Shown one piece after another: positions 1 through 18,384 of a stretch of 64,000 nucleotides of DNA (the first letter of the stretch is position 1; every line of letters starts with the position of its first letter). The position numbers and the translations under genes were made by a program. The notes below the pieces were generated by a model. That model ran no database searches and had not been told where the DNA came from. It worked only from the letters and a program-made list of their open reading frames with translations. The DNA is from Boswellia sacra (Eukaryota; Streptophyta; Magnoliopsida; Sapindales; Burseraceae), in the NCBI GenBank assembly GCA_013180625.2, contig SNVD02007530.1, forward strand, positions 62,001-126,000. The letters run 5' to 3'.

Positions 1-167
1 GAATCTATTAGAAATAAATCTAAAATTTGTCAATGTTTAATAAGTTTAAATTAAAATTGATAATAAAATTAGCAAATCATATTCTTTTTGTAATAAAAAA
101 ATTATATGTTATGTATTACTTTATAAAAATTTTGTATATGTATTGCCCTATAAAATTCCGCGCAACA

Positions 168-186
168 CCCCCCCCCCCCCCCCCCC
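168..186. repeat. poly-C homopolymer (19 C)
   Basis: An uninterrupted run of 19 cytosines in otherwise AT-rich DNA. Length is likely variable or affected by sequencing error. No function is evident. Confidence 0.9.
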
Positions 187-273
187 TCATGTTATGTATT
201 ACTTTATACTCAATGATATGCTTTCCTCGATTTCAAGGATTTTACTTGGATAATGTGGTGTTGAGGGCACATA

Positions 274-991
274 GGACATGTTTAGTGTACAACACTATAT
301 AGTACTATTTTACTACATTATATTAAACAGTGTAATACATGTGTTTTATTGTAATTTAACATAGTATTAATTAATACAAAGTACAACCCTTAGATGCATT
401 AATATTATATTAAATTATGTAGAGTTAATCCATAACATTAGCATTATATTGTATAACACTAATAAAAAATGTCAAAATTATCTTTATAAAATTTTATATA
501 TCTAACAATACCCTTTAATTTTTTAAATTTTAAAAATAAATAAAGATGTATTTACTATATAAATTATAAAATCAAATTTATTTAAAATTTATTTTCTAAA
601 AATAAAGAAGGGATGAAAGGAGTCACCGTCCCCACTAGGTGACACTCGAGGTCCACTGCCCCATTGACAAATTGCCACCTATCATGCCACCATAAACTCG
701 AATTATTTGATAAGCGCAATGGAGGCATTGGACCCCAAGTAATTTTTTCAACAATTAACAACTGTTAGATAAATTACTAAATAACTAATTTTATAAATAA
801 ACTAAAAATATTTTTATAATTTGTATATCTTTTTTGAAAAAAATATTATTATTTTTTTTGTACAAATTAATACAATACATGAGTATGTCAAACACTATAT
901 AATTTTAATATAACATTATTTTTAGTATTATATAATATAATACTATATAATACAATACTATACTATATCATTATCGCATATCAAACTTGCC
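274..991. mobile_element. candidate MITE with degenerate inverted ends
   Basis: The left end begins GGACATGTTTAGTGT and the reverse complement of the right end begins GGCAAGTTTGATATG. Both run on into similar ATATAGTA-rich sequence. The four bases CATA flank both sides and could be a target duplication, although that is short. There is no coding capacity. This may be a decayed MITE or chance similarity of AT-rich sequence. Confidence 0.33.
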
Positions 992-3900
992 CATACTGTA
1001 CTGTATGGTGTTGACTAAGTTCAAGTGGACTTGTTAGAAGCTGCCGGGTTGGGTTCATGTCTTGGGCTGACAAACTCTTGGCACGTTAGGCCTTTTTGTT
1101 TGAATTTAGATTTGGTTGGATCTTGTTGCTAGGGTCCCGCGTCTAGGCCTTTGAGCTTTAGAAATTCATATCCAACAATTAGTATTAAAACTTTAAAGTC
1201 AATTAAAGTCCGCAACGCATATTGGAGAGTACGGCTTTATACTTGTAATGCTTTTCTTTTATAATTCTATAAATCTAATGATTCATATAAAAAAAAAAAA
1301 GATGATACATCCAAAAAAGAATATCTCCCAACTATAAGAGTGTCGAGGTAATAAACCCGACAAGATCGGATTTGATTCACAAGAAAGGATAAGTAAATAT
1401 GATATGAATAATTCAAATAAATAACAGGATAATATTAACAAATAAAAGTAAAGATGGTAAGCGGTACAACCAACCTTTGAAATGTAAAACAAAAATAAGA
1501 TGGTAAAACCGACCATAGAAATAGGTGGTAAAACCTATTATAGCAAATAAAAAAATAATTTCATAAGCAAGAAACTAGAATAAATGATATACACGAATAA
1601 GAGGAATTAATACAATAACAATGAAAGCTAAGGTTAGGGGATCCGCCATTGATATATGAAATAAGGATAAATAATTTAATTATAACTTAATTGAAATCTA
1701 TACATCAAGGAGGTTCAAATAGGAAAGTATGTAATTTAAGCCCATTTTAGTTATATGAATTATATTTATTTTATCACCAATATTTATGCCACTTCCTATA
1801 AAAGGGTTCAAGCATACAATGTGTCAATCACCATATGTCTACAACAAACCAAGATTCCTATTAAACTTGTGTCGGTAAAAGAGAACCATTCGACGTCTAA
1901 AAAAGATCTAAGCATTTGATATGCTAAGGAAAAATAAATATAAAACATATAAAATAAACAACACAAGATTATGATTTTTAAGCACATATCAAAGGATTAG
2001 AAAATCCTTATTCTTATATTAAGGGTTTCACCCTTTCACCTGAACAAAAGAGAATTTAGTGGAACATTATGCAAGAAAGAAATAAATTGCAAGAAGAAAA
2101 AGATTTATTAATAATATTAAAAGAACAAAACACAAGAAAGAAAACACAATGTTAAGATATCTCAGCCAAGAGGCAAGATGCACACTTGGGTCACAAGACT
2201 CCTCTATTTATAGATACATTTTAGAGCAAAATTGTCAATTTACAAAGGGACAATTATAAAATATCTTGTTGATAATTTGGATCAACATGTGCACCGACTT
2301 TAACCATCAATTTCGACACCGAAATATTAATTATGTTGATCACATGTCATGAAAGTTGTAGATATTTATCTCAGCTTTTTAGAGCACTATATGATTTGGA
2401 TACGCATTTCAAGAGATACGATCAAAATACAGAGACATGGTCAGGCTGGGTCGATACTACCGACGAGTTCACTTCAAGCCTATTTTTGGTCCACTAGAAG
2501 CTTGAATTTCATGATGTTTATGAAATACAATTTTATAGACAATTTAATCAATTTTTCAGCAAATCAAGATTTGCACTATTCTGATCTATAAATAAAAAGT
2601 TATGCTTATTCTATCGAACCTGCATCAAAAACTGAAATTAAGATAACACTAATTTAAAAGATGCAAAACTACAAATATACTTGAGTTGATGAATTTAATA
2701 ATACTATTAGTACAATATGATAAATTAAGCTCTTATTAAACATACCCATTTAAGTGTTCATAAAAAAGTCTAGTGAGAAATTATATATTTTTTTAAAAAA
2801 TAAAATTGAAGAATTCAATGGAGTGCCACGACCATTTAATTAGTGATGTCTTTAGTGTAAATGGAAGAACAGCTAATCCTAAAATAACAAAACTGGTTCG
2901 TTAAAGAAATTGATATGATTATGGCTCAGAAACTTTTAAGATTAACTCTTTAATTCCCATGGCTACTGACAAGATCTATGGCTGCATATATCATTGACAG
3001 CTTGACTGTGGAATAAATTAATTTATTAAAAATATGATTTATGAATGTGAGTCAAGATCCAATCATGTGATAGAATATGAAGAAACTCTCTCAACCGATC
3101 ACTGTTTGGTAGCTGCAGCTACTCACCCTTGCTCATGTGCTTTTCATAGACATTCTGACCCTCATGGTATGATGTTACAAGAAACAGAAACAATGGGCCA
3201 CTGCCAACTCTTACTGTGTGTGCGCTGGCCACGCCATGCTTCTCGTGGCTGACATTCAACACCAATCTCTTTAGAAAGCAAAAGCTACCAATCTCCCAAG
3301 AATGTTTGATTGATTCACTTTGCTTGTCATTTCTTAACAACCGAAAGCATTTGAAAAAAGCTTTTGTGATTTGTGGTGCTTGAGAAGACCAAGCCTTTTC
3401 AAATTAAAGCTTTTTTTTTTTTTTTGGGTTAAAAGTGCTTTGCTGAAACATTTGTTTTGTGGTGATAAATTGTACCAACCAAAAAGAGTTGTTGGAATAT
3501 TATCATATTGTACTACTTAGTAATGAATTGAATGGGGAGATAAATGAAAACGTGTACTTATATTGGGGTCAATTCAAGGTCGACAGCCTAAAATCAAAGT
3601 GATTGTGGGTTGAATTTCCATAGAATTGTTCAAACTTTTTGGGTGCTAATTTTTTCAGATTTCATCCACAATTTCCATGGTTTCAATTTTTAGATTGACT
3701 CTGTTAATTGACTAATTCTAGAGACTTCTATTTCAGATTACAACAATTTTGAGGAAGGAAGAATAAATCACATTTTAAACTCTTATTTGAACTATCATAA
3801 TTTCTAACCATTATTCCTCATAATAGTTTTATGTATATAATAAATTTTTTAATATATATATATATACACTATGTAATAATTTTATTATACCTAAAACTCT

Positions 3901-4217
3901 CAAAATTGTTTATTGCCTAAAACTTATATAGTTGGATATCTTTCAATATATTATTATTTCTCAATAGATGATTGGTATACCTAACAGAATCCAACATATA
4001 TCTATTAATTAAGTGAATTAAAAATTTGTAATATTATTACATATAAAACTTGATTTGATATTATTTCTTAATTATCAAATGGTTCCTTCTCATTTATTGA
4101 ATTGATTCTTTTTGTTTTCACTCTCATCATTTCTGTTGGACATCGGGTTGTATAAAAGGATTTTATAAATAAAAGAATATTTAATGAGTCTTTCTAATTA
4201 AAAAATAAGAGAGAGAA

Positions 4218-4296
4218 GGAGGGGCCGGGGGTTGGGTGCAGCGGGCGCTGTTGGCCGGGCGCGCACGGGGTGTTTTGCTCTGGGTTGTGCGGGGGT
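4218..4296. other. GC-rich islet in AT-rich spacer
   Basis: About 80 bases of G-dominated sequence (GGGGCCGGGGG, GGCCGGGCGCGCACGGGG) sit abruptly between AT-rich flanks, about 0.4 kb downstream of the P450 reductase stop codon. I recognise no gene or RNA in it. Confidence 0.5.
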
Positions 4297-4715
4297 CATG
4301 TGGTATAGGAAACAAAGACAGATGTCATATGATATGTGAAGAAAAATTCGCTAAACAATAGTATCAGAAACCAAACTTGAACTTCCATTGTCCAGGCAAA
4401 ACAGTTAAATAGAGGAGTACAATATTTTATGTCATTTGAACCGCTTTTCTTGGTTCATACAAAGGAAAGTCTGAGTTCATAAGCTAATCCCTAATGGTGA
4501 TTATCATCATATTATGTATTATATTAAATTACATGAACAAAAAAAATTCTTGCCAAAAGAATCACATAACCGACTACTACAAGACAACATTTTAATTGCC
4601 CTTTCAGGATTGGTGGGGAAGGAAGGCATCGCAAAGCCCTATCATAGATTTTCTTTTATCCCAAACAAGTTGATACTCCATGTATATATGCAGATATTAT
4701 GCCTTGGAGAAATTA

Positions 4716-10191
<5,476 letters not shown>

Positions 10192-10446
10192 GACGGTGAC
10201 GTGTACTTAACAAAACGAATTCAATAACTTAAAGTAATTGTAAGAATTGGAGGAAACGCAACAGGAGAGAACAGTTGAGAAGGAGGAAGCGGAGAAGATC
10301 TCTCTATCTCTCTCTTCTGCTTCGGGTGTGTTGTCGATGTTTTGCTTCTTTTATTTTATTTTATTTTATTTGTTGTGTTTGGTGGTGGGTGTGGTGTTGG
10401 TGAGAGAGTCGTCTTCTGAGAGGGAAGGAAAGGGGGGGAGCGGGAG

Positions 10447-10526
10447 TTAAAATATATGGGAGGGAGTGGTGATTGAACCAACGCCCACCAAACCCCATCA
10501 CTGGTTACTGGTCAAACCCACCTAAC
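10447..10526 (-). promoter_or_regulatory. CPR promoter: TATA box and AC-type elements
   Basis: On the minus strand, TATATTTTAA lies at about 10457-10448, roughly 260 bases upstream of the CPR start codon, followed by a CT-rich leader with GA/CT repeats. Just upstream are ACCTAAC (10520-10526, an exact AC-III element), ACCAACG (10477-10483) and ACCAAAC (10487-10493). AC elements are established MYB sites of phenylpropanoid and lignin genes. The start site itself is inferred. Confidence 0.5.
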
Positions 10527-13500
10527 ACTAACGCAACACACAAACACCCTTACCCTTGCCCTGAACCATGGTTAACATCTTTGTGGGGCTCACTTGTGCG
10601 GTTTATGTTAAAGAAACTCCTCAGGATCCTTCAAATTTTTAAAAATTGTTTTAGATCCACATATGTCTAAAACTAGCATCTTTCACGTTATATTTTGTAG
10701 AAAATAAAAATTAAAAAAAAAATCCCATATTAGAGTTCACGTTAAAGATTGACTTCCTTCTAACAAATATTTTTTTGTTATTAGTGTTTGATGTTTACCG
10801 GCTCTATAGGTCTTTTTGGACTCTCAATTTATCTTAATACCCAAAACACGTCGATCCATCGAACTCGAATATTGCCAATCGATGACAAATAAATATGGCT
10901 ATCAAATCACAATGATAGCATCTAAATTTCAAACTTTGTTATCCGCTACATTTTTCAATACACCTCTTAGTTTTGATCAATTTTTCATAATTCTTTCTGC
11001 CTTTTATTTACAATCAATTTATATCTATATTTTGATACGTTACAGTATTACTGGATAAATAGTTTACATATTTTTTATTCAAAACTAACATTTCAACAGT
11101 ATAATCATATATTTCTGTTATTTTGTAATAATATTATCTATATAAAATCAATTTATACTATCTACCTTATACAATTTGAGATGTTATAATATTAAACAAT
11201 GATATTATTTGTCTATAAAATTGATATGACGTCAAATAAATAAAATCATAAATATAAAAAATTAACGTAATAAATATTGATATGTCATATATCATTAAAT
11301 AAGTGATGTCAAGTTAATTTTGTATACGAATTTAGCATTACTCTTTATTAAAAATCCTTTTATTTATACATAGTGCAGAGACTCTATGGTTTGTCAAAAA
11401 AATTGTTTGGTAAAATTACTTATTTGATGAATTTTGCATCATTTATTGAAATAAGAAATGATTCTTAGACTAAAACTATACATGTTTCAAAATATTTATT
11501 TTAAGATATTAATGTGTGATCTTAAGTAAATGTTAAGACTTTCTTTTATTTATTTTTAATTATCATATAGCATTTTATTATAAAAGTTAAATTGTATAAA
11601 TTAACTATATATATATAACATCACTAATTATTTGAAGAGTATTTATGTTAATCTTTATTAAAATAAAAGGTCTGAAATATTAATTTTAGAAATTGGCTTT
11701 GTTTGTTTATATTTTTTAAATTCTGTTTTATGAAAATACATATTTTTTAATATATTTAAATAAATATCAACCACATATCATTTTTAAAATTAAAAAAAAT
11801 TAAAACTAATCTCATATTTTTTTAAAATTTAAAAAATTTAAAAAATACAAACAAACACAATTTGAATTTAAGTGTTTAGCACAAAATTCAGGATACATGA
11901 GATAGAATCCATTTATCTTGCATAACATTAATTACTAGGAACGGAAATAAATCTAGATGCTTGAAAATGACCTGTGCATTCATTTTGTTTTTTTTTCTAA
12001 CCTTAAACACCAATATTATTGACATATTAATTTATTTGTAGAATTTCGTTATATGTTGCTATTATATTGACAATATAGTTATAGCTAGTGTTATATATTT
12101 CATAGAAATAATAATAATGTTATACAATTTAAGTGATTATAAATTTTAAATTTGAAGTGATATGTCATTATATTTGATACTAACTCTAATAATAAATTAA
12201 TATACAAATTAATTTGTTATTGGTCTCATTAGTACTGTATCAGGGAAAAATATTTACTCACATTCTAAATGATATGATAAATTTTTTTTGAACCTCTAAT
12301 TAGTGTTAATTCAGATTCAGATTATATAAGGAATATATTTGAAGTACAATTGTATTTTATTCTTAAATATGAAATAAATTAATTATATTTTACACCAAAT
12401 AATGTTAGAAGATCCAAAATACTACTTTTTGGCTTTTATTTGTGGTGAAAAAATAAATGCCTTTATGTGTTTTATGCAACGCGAAGGAAACAAGAAGGAG
12501 AACAAATTTTATGTTGTTGGACTTGCAACCTAATTTAATTGTTAATTAATTTATAAGATTGTCAACAATTATTTAAATAAATATATAAATTTATATTCAT
12601 GGAGAGAAAGTAGAAAAGTGGAATAATAATAGATATAAAATTCTATTCATCGGTGGGGATATTCTAAATTTGTTGAGACTTTTTTTAAATGTAATAGACT
12701 AAAATTTGAAGATGATGAAATTTTGATAAATCTAAACTACAAGCAACACATAATATGTATCATATTATGCATCTCATAGTAGATTATGTTGATGTTATTT
12801 AAGTGAGTGTTATATAATCATTTACATTGTTATTATTGAAAGAGATAGGAAGATGAGTTAACAATGTTTTTAAGTCCAAGCTATTAATTGGATACGTGGA
12901 AGGAACCCATTCACTTTTTGATCTATTATTACAATCGCTCAATTTATTCAAATTGAGGTGCATTAATCTCAAAGAATTAAAAAGCTTGTGTTGAAATTGT
13001 TGTTCTAATTTAGAGTTGCAGTGGTTGGTGAATTGGTGTTGTGGTGGATCCAATAACATTACCAAATGTTTGATCTTTCTTTTCTTTAAAAAAAAAATTA
13101 ACAATGTTTTTTTTTAATAACGTCAAAGTTTAGGATATTTTATTTGCAAATCATTTGTATGATTATACTATCAATCGAATTTTATATTATGAGTCTTGTT
13201 TTTATTTTTTTAATAATATAATCGAACGAAGACTAAATAAAAGTTTTATAAGTGTCGTTAGAATCTATAATAGCAGACAAACGTTCAATAGAAAAATGGT
13301 TGGTAATAGGGTAGTGGCTTTTGCTACTCTAAATTTATACAAAAAGTTAATTAAAAGAATGATATTACAGACTAAACATATAAAACACAAGTGACATGAA
13401 ATGACCGGAAAACAAAAATTAATAAGCATTAATTAAGATCGATGATATGAGAATCATGCAATAGCGTTAAATAAATTTATGTAAAGAAGTTTATATAAAT

Positions 13501-13529
13501 AGTTTGTAAATATAACATCTCTTCCGAAA
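10527..13529. other. AT-rich intergenic spacer
   Basis: No gene is recognisable. Frames are short and AT-driven. One small inverted-repeat element (11695-11860) is listed separately. The rest looks like decayed repeat and unique spacer. Confidence 0.55.
11695..11860. mobile_element. small MITE-like element, copy 1
   Basis: The left end reads GGCTTTGTTTGTTTATATTTTTTAAATT. The reverse complement of the right end reads TTGTGTTTGTTTGTATTTTTTAAATTT, giving inverted ends of about 25 bases around an AT-rich core. A related copy in opposite orientation lies at 37929-38092. There is no coding capacity. No clear target duplication was found, so the superfamily is uncertain (Tourist-like by its TTTGTTTG ends). 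Confidence 0.45.
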
Positions 13530-14034
13530 AGTAATATTACATAGATAGCAACCAGTCCATACAACCAATTTTATATTAAGAAATTACACATAACAAAATA
13601 TTTTTTCTAATTATGATCTTATTTTGAGATATATGATTGTTGCATTATTTATTGTTATTTTTCTTAGTTATTATTATATGTTGTCTATCAAATGATAGTT
13701 CATCACATCAAGTATAATGAATTTAGTTATATAGGTTGAATCAATATAACGTTATTTGATATGCATGATTTTGGGTAAAAGTTTTAAAATGCATAATTTT
13801 TTAGTAACGATAATCTTCTCAAATTTTTATCATAAATCTCATCACAAATGATATAGAAAATGAATTGTCATTTTTTGAATAGATTATTATATGATATGGT
13901 AAATTTATTATATCATCAATACATTCACTTGATATAAAATTTGAAAATATAATTTGGGATGAGTATCACTATTCATAATTTTTTAATATAAAATTGGTTG
14001 TATTTGTATAAAATGATTGTATATATAGTATTGC
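13530..14034. mobile_element. MITE-like element with long inverted ends
   Basis: The left end (GTAATATTACATAGATAGCA, then a tract with TACAACCAATTTTATATTAA) is matched by the reverse complement of the right end (GCAATACTATATATACAATC, then TACAACCAATTTTATATTAA). That gives imperfect terminal inverted repeats of about 65 bases. It is non-coding. I did not find a convincing target-site duplication. Confidence 0.5.
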
Positions 14035-15608
14035 TTTCAGATTGTAATATTTCATACATAATTTGAGTTAACTAAACTTATAAATTTATAAAAGTAAACT
14101 TTAACCCTTATATTTTAACAATAACCAACCTTAAAAATCATAAAATAACTAAAATAAAGGGGTTTTCGGAAGCTTTCCACTTCTATTTACATAGGCTAAT
14201 AATGATTATGAAAAGAAAAAAGGGAGGTGATCGATTTTCGTCAAATTCTAAGTTCATGGTGATAACTTATGGAAAGGAGGTGCCCACGTCTGCCAAGGTC
14301 CTCATGGCCACATCAAAAACATACGGCTTTATGATGGTCCATTAATATTAATTTATCAAAAAAAAAAAAAAAGTGAGCGGTGGTAGAGTATTTGGGCCAA
14401 ATAAATTGCTGGCCTAAGCTAGCGATTCGGTGATTTTTGAGTAATTATTAGTGTTGTTATGTTGGTTTTTTATTTATTCTATTAGAAGCCTCATGAAAAA
14501 GAAAATTACTTTAAGGCATTAATAGTGGTGGTTTAGGTGTCAATGTTCTCATTATTTGCCGACAATCTTAATTTATACCATTATTTAATTTAATCTAATT
14601 TAGTTTGTAAGGTTTTTAAGCTAAGTTTTTGACTTTTATTTTAGTGTTGCTTTGTTGGGATCTTTAAGTGGGGGATAAATTGAGGAATTTTGCATAGAGT
14701 TTTGGCTTCTTACCATTGTTTGGAGATGAAAAAATATCTCATATCTTAATAAGCATTTATTTCAACGTACCTGCCTGATAAAATGATCTTGTTAATATTC
14801 TTTGCATTGTTTGGTTGTAATTTGAATAATGTTTACAAATGATTAAAATATCTCTTTCTTGTCCATTGGAGAACCACCGATTTTTTACTTCTCTTTTTTT
14901 TTTTTTTAAGTTTTCAAATATTAAACATACTTATAATTTTCTTGAAAGTTTTATTTTATACTTCTTTTTCATCATACAATCATTTTTGGCTCAACAAACT
15001 ACTAAGAAAATTATATTTTTTCACAAAATCTACTCTTATAAAATATATTTTCATAAGTTTTACTTGAAAAAAATCTATCAAGTAAATTTCTTTCTTGTTA
15101 ATTCATTTTTGGCAAAACAACTTAAAAAAAATTCTATTATTCCAATATCTACTCTTATAAATCTATTTTCATGAAGTTCCTTGGAAAATGGTATCAGTCA
15201 AATCATAAGTGTTGATTGGAATTAAAAACATTTTACACTATTTCTTTATTTTTTATTATTCTAATGTTGGTCACTATAAAGTGAGTCATTTTACAATTAC
15301 TTATTAGATTAGCGCTCTCTCGTATATCTAACTAATTATTGTGAACAAGAAATGTTGCCATCATTGAGTTAGGTACCATTAGCATGAAAATCACACTTCA
15401 TTGCTCATTATTTGTTTTTTTCTTTTTATGGAGATTATAAATTTATTAAGTTTTCTTCTTTTAAAAAATTGACAAAAAATTAAATAAGAGATATATTTCA
15501 CCTTAAGTAATTACACATATACAACAATTTTATACAACTTAAACCATACAACTTAAAACAACATAATGTCGCTGAATGGATTAAAAAAATTAAAATTCGA
15601 AGATAATC
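14035..15608. other. AT-rich intergenic spacer with local duplication
   Basis: No gene seen. Within 14980-15180 two segments resemble each other: ATCATTTTTGGCTCAACAA with TCTACTCTTATAAAATATAT, and TTCATTTTTGGCAAAACAA with TCTACTCTTATAAATCTAT. This suggests an old tandem duplication about 120 bases apart. Confidence 0.5.
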
Positions 15609-15613
15609 ACTCT

Positions 15614-16478
15614 TGTTGGTTGCAACGTGTAACACTCTTGCATGTGCCATGCACATGATTATTTTGGCCAACTTGTAGATAAAAATATTGTGTTATATTA
15701 TTTCTTATTTTATTGTTTCTAGAAGTATGATTTAGAAAGTACTTGATTGATAATGAATATCTCTTTAGATTATGACATTATTTGATGTATCATAGTTAAA
15801 TTAGGAGTATATTTATTTATGTCATATTCTATTTAGGAGATTACTTATATCACTTCCTGAAGTAGTGTTCTTTATCATAATTTGAGTTTGATTAAGATTA
15901 TTATAGGATTTTGAAGAGATTACAATCGGGCATCACACTATATATATAACATTATTTTTACATAACTTAGATAAGTGGTGTGTGTATGTTACGGCATTTC
16001 AAGAATTAAGAAGAGAGCTTCAAGACAAATTGAAATGCTTCTTTGATTTTATTATATGAGTGTTTATTCATGTATGAGAAATTGTGATCATGCATGAATT
16101 TCAATTAGGTCTGTCTGAGATTAGTAAACACTTGAGAGAACTTGCGAGTTGAGTGTTTATGTAATTCAGTGTCAGACATTGTGGTTATGTTTTACTTAAC
16201 AGTGTCTTGTTGAGTTGTCAGAAATAAAGAGTGAGTAATGTCACTAGAGTTTAAGATCTTGACTGGATTTTGTTTTACAAAGATTATGTTAGTGTGCGAG
16301 AGTGAGTCATTAGTGTAAACGATCATAAAGATTGTACAAGCAAGAACTTAGTGAATTGCAGCTCTAAAGTTGTCTATGGATGTAGGTTTTATAACCAAAC
16401 CACGTAAAATCCTTTAGTGGTATTTTACTTTACAGTTTACTGTTATATTACACATAACTACATACTTCAGATCTCACA
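15614..16478 (+). repeat. 5' LTR
   Basis: Starts TGTTGGTTGCAACG directly after ACTCT and ends GATCTCACA directly before the primer site. It matches 24682-25530 over its whole length with substitutions and small indels. Length is 865 bases. Confidence 0.9.
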
Positions 16479-16495
16479 ATTAATATCAGAGCAGG
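16479..16495 (+). other. primer binding site (initiator tRNA-Met type)
   Basis: TTAATATCAGAGCAGGTT follows the 5' LTR. It resembles the TGGTATCAGAGC sequence complementary to the 3' end of initiator tRNA-Met used by most plant Copia elements, with a mutated first part. Confidence 0.75.
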
Positions 16496-16539
16496 TTCAT
16501 TGACATACAAGTGAAGAAAGATCATATTGATTTGGAGGA

Positions 16540-18384
16540 ATGGAGTTTATTCGTAATGGAGGATCCAGAACACAATTACCTATTCTTGATGATGGTAATT
16601 ATTCATATTGGAAAGTAAGAATGATGATGCATATCAAATCACTTGATGATAGGGCATTGACCAGTGTGCTTAAAGGATGGACACCACCAACAACATTAAA
16701 TGCTTTTGGTGATTTAGAACCCAAACCTGAGGAGGAATGGACTGATGAAAAATATCGACATTCAAGTTGGAACTCAAAGGCTCTTAATGCGATTTTTGCT
16801 ATTGTGGACTTAAACAACTTTGGACAGATTTCAAGGTGCAAAGTGGCTAAAGAAGCTTGGGATATTCTTGAGGTAAAGCATGAAGGTACAGCTTTGGTTA
16901 AAAAAATACATATTAATGAGATTGAATGCACAATTTGAGAACCTGATGATGCATGAAGATGAGTCGATTTATGATTTTTATTCTAAGTTGTGTCACATCA
17001 CCAATTCTACATATATATTTGGCAAGACTTTTGGTGATGTAAAAATCGTTAGCAAAATAATTAGATCTATCCAGATAAATTTCAGCCTAAAATTTTAATA
17101 ATTGAGGAAGTTAAAAACACTGATCAGATGAGGGCTAATGAACTGATTGGCATTCTCTAAAACTTTGAGATTAATTATAGTGCTAGGAAGCAAAAAGGAA
17201 AGAGCATTGTATTCAATATTAAAACTGAAAAATCTGATGATGAAAGTAATGATGAGCTTGATGAAACTGATTCTAAACAAATTGCTTTTGTAACAAAAAA
17301 TTATGTCAAGTTCATGAAAAAGAATTTCAAGAAAAAGAATCAAGGAAAGCCATCAAACTCAAATGAAGACAAGTTTAGAAAATTCAGCAAAGAGAATGAC
17401 AAAAAGAAATCAAAGCAACTTGACAAGAAAGGACATATTCAATGCTATGAGTGTTCTGGTTATGAACATATTCAATCTAAATGTGCTAATCTCAAAAAGA
17501 AAAACAAAAGCTTGATAGCTACGTGGAGTGATGACTCAGAAACTGATTCAGAAGATCAAGAATGCATGAGTAACTTTGTAGCTTTTACAATATCTGTAAC
17601 TAATAAAGGGAAAGTTGTTATGTCCAGCACAACAGAAAAGTGTAGAACTGATGATGAACATTCAGATACAAAAGATGATCTAGAATACAATGAAGAGTTG
17701 CAAGAAACTTACAATGCACTTTATAGTGAATGGCTGAGTCAGAAAGAAGAAATCAAAACTTCGAAGAAGGAGATTAAAGTGCTGAAATGTGAAAAATCTT
17801 ATACTGAAAACTGCATCACAAAACTACAGCTTACCTTGATAGACAAAACAACACATATTAAGAAAATTACAATAGAACTAATTGAGAACAAAAAATGTGT
17901 TGATCATTTCAGAATTGGGTCAGTTAAACTTGATCAGGTCTTGAGTCTTGGTAAAGACAATTCCAACAAACATGGCTTGGGGTATACAGAAGATCATATT
18001 GCATCCTCATCAACTACAGTGTTTGTAAAAGCTTCAACATCAGGTAAAATTTCTAAGCCTAACTCAAATAGGTCAAGTTCTAGTTCAAAAAGCAATGAAG
18101 CTTTTGTTTCTCCTCTAAGCTCTTTCAAATCCAGTCTTGAAAAGGTAAGAAAATTCATTCCAACATGTTATTTTTGCGGTGTTAAAGGGTATATTAGACC
18201 TAGATGTTTTAAGTTGTTGAATCTTTTGCATAAAAGGTCAAAACAGTTCAAGCTGTTACCAAACAACTGTAGTAGGTTAAGAAAGAAAAGACAGTCCGTA
18301 ATGTTGCTTTTACTACACTTAAGCATTCTTCTAATGATTTGTTTTGACGGTGGTTGTTTGAGGCATATGACTCGAAATAAATAG
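16540..18384 (+). pseudogene. decayed gag and protease start of the Copia element
   Basis: The first ATG (16540) opens a Copia gag with a DGNYSYWKVRM segment. Reading stops at a TGA (16936-16938) and the matching protein continues in another frame, then returns to the first frame, where a further TAA occurs at 17158-17160. The first zinc knuckle CX2CX4HX4C is at 17443-17484. A second, at 18166-18207, has Tyr in place of the zinc-binding His. Between them lies a Lys/Glu-rich, probably coiled-coil stretch. At 18346 the protease motif reads D-G-G where the family has D-[ST]-G, so the active site appears lost. Confidence 0.85.

Larger units (their letters stand above)
1..4715. other. AT-rich intergenic spacer
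   Basis: No open frame here looks like a protein: the short frames are AT-rich, lack recognisable domains and do not continue across plausible splice sites. The stretch contains a 19-base poly-C run, a candidate MITE, an AT-rich tract near 3.84 kb and a short GC-rich islet near 4.2 kb, listed separately. The last few hundred bases presumably include the 3' UTR of the minus-strand P450 reductase gene, which ends at 4716. Confidence 0.6.
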
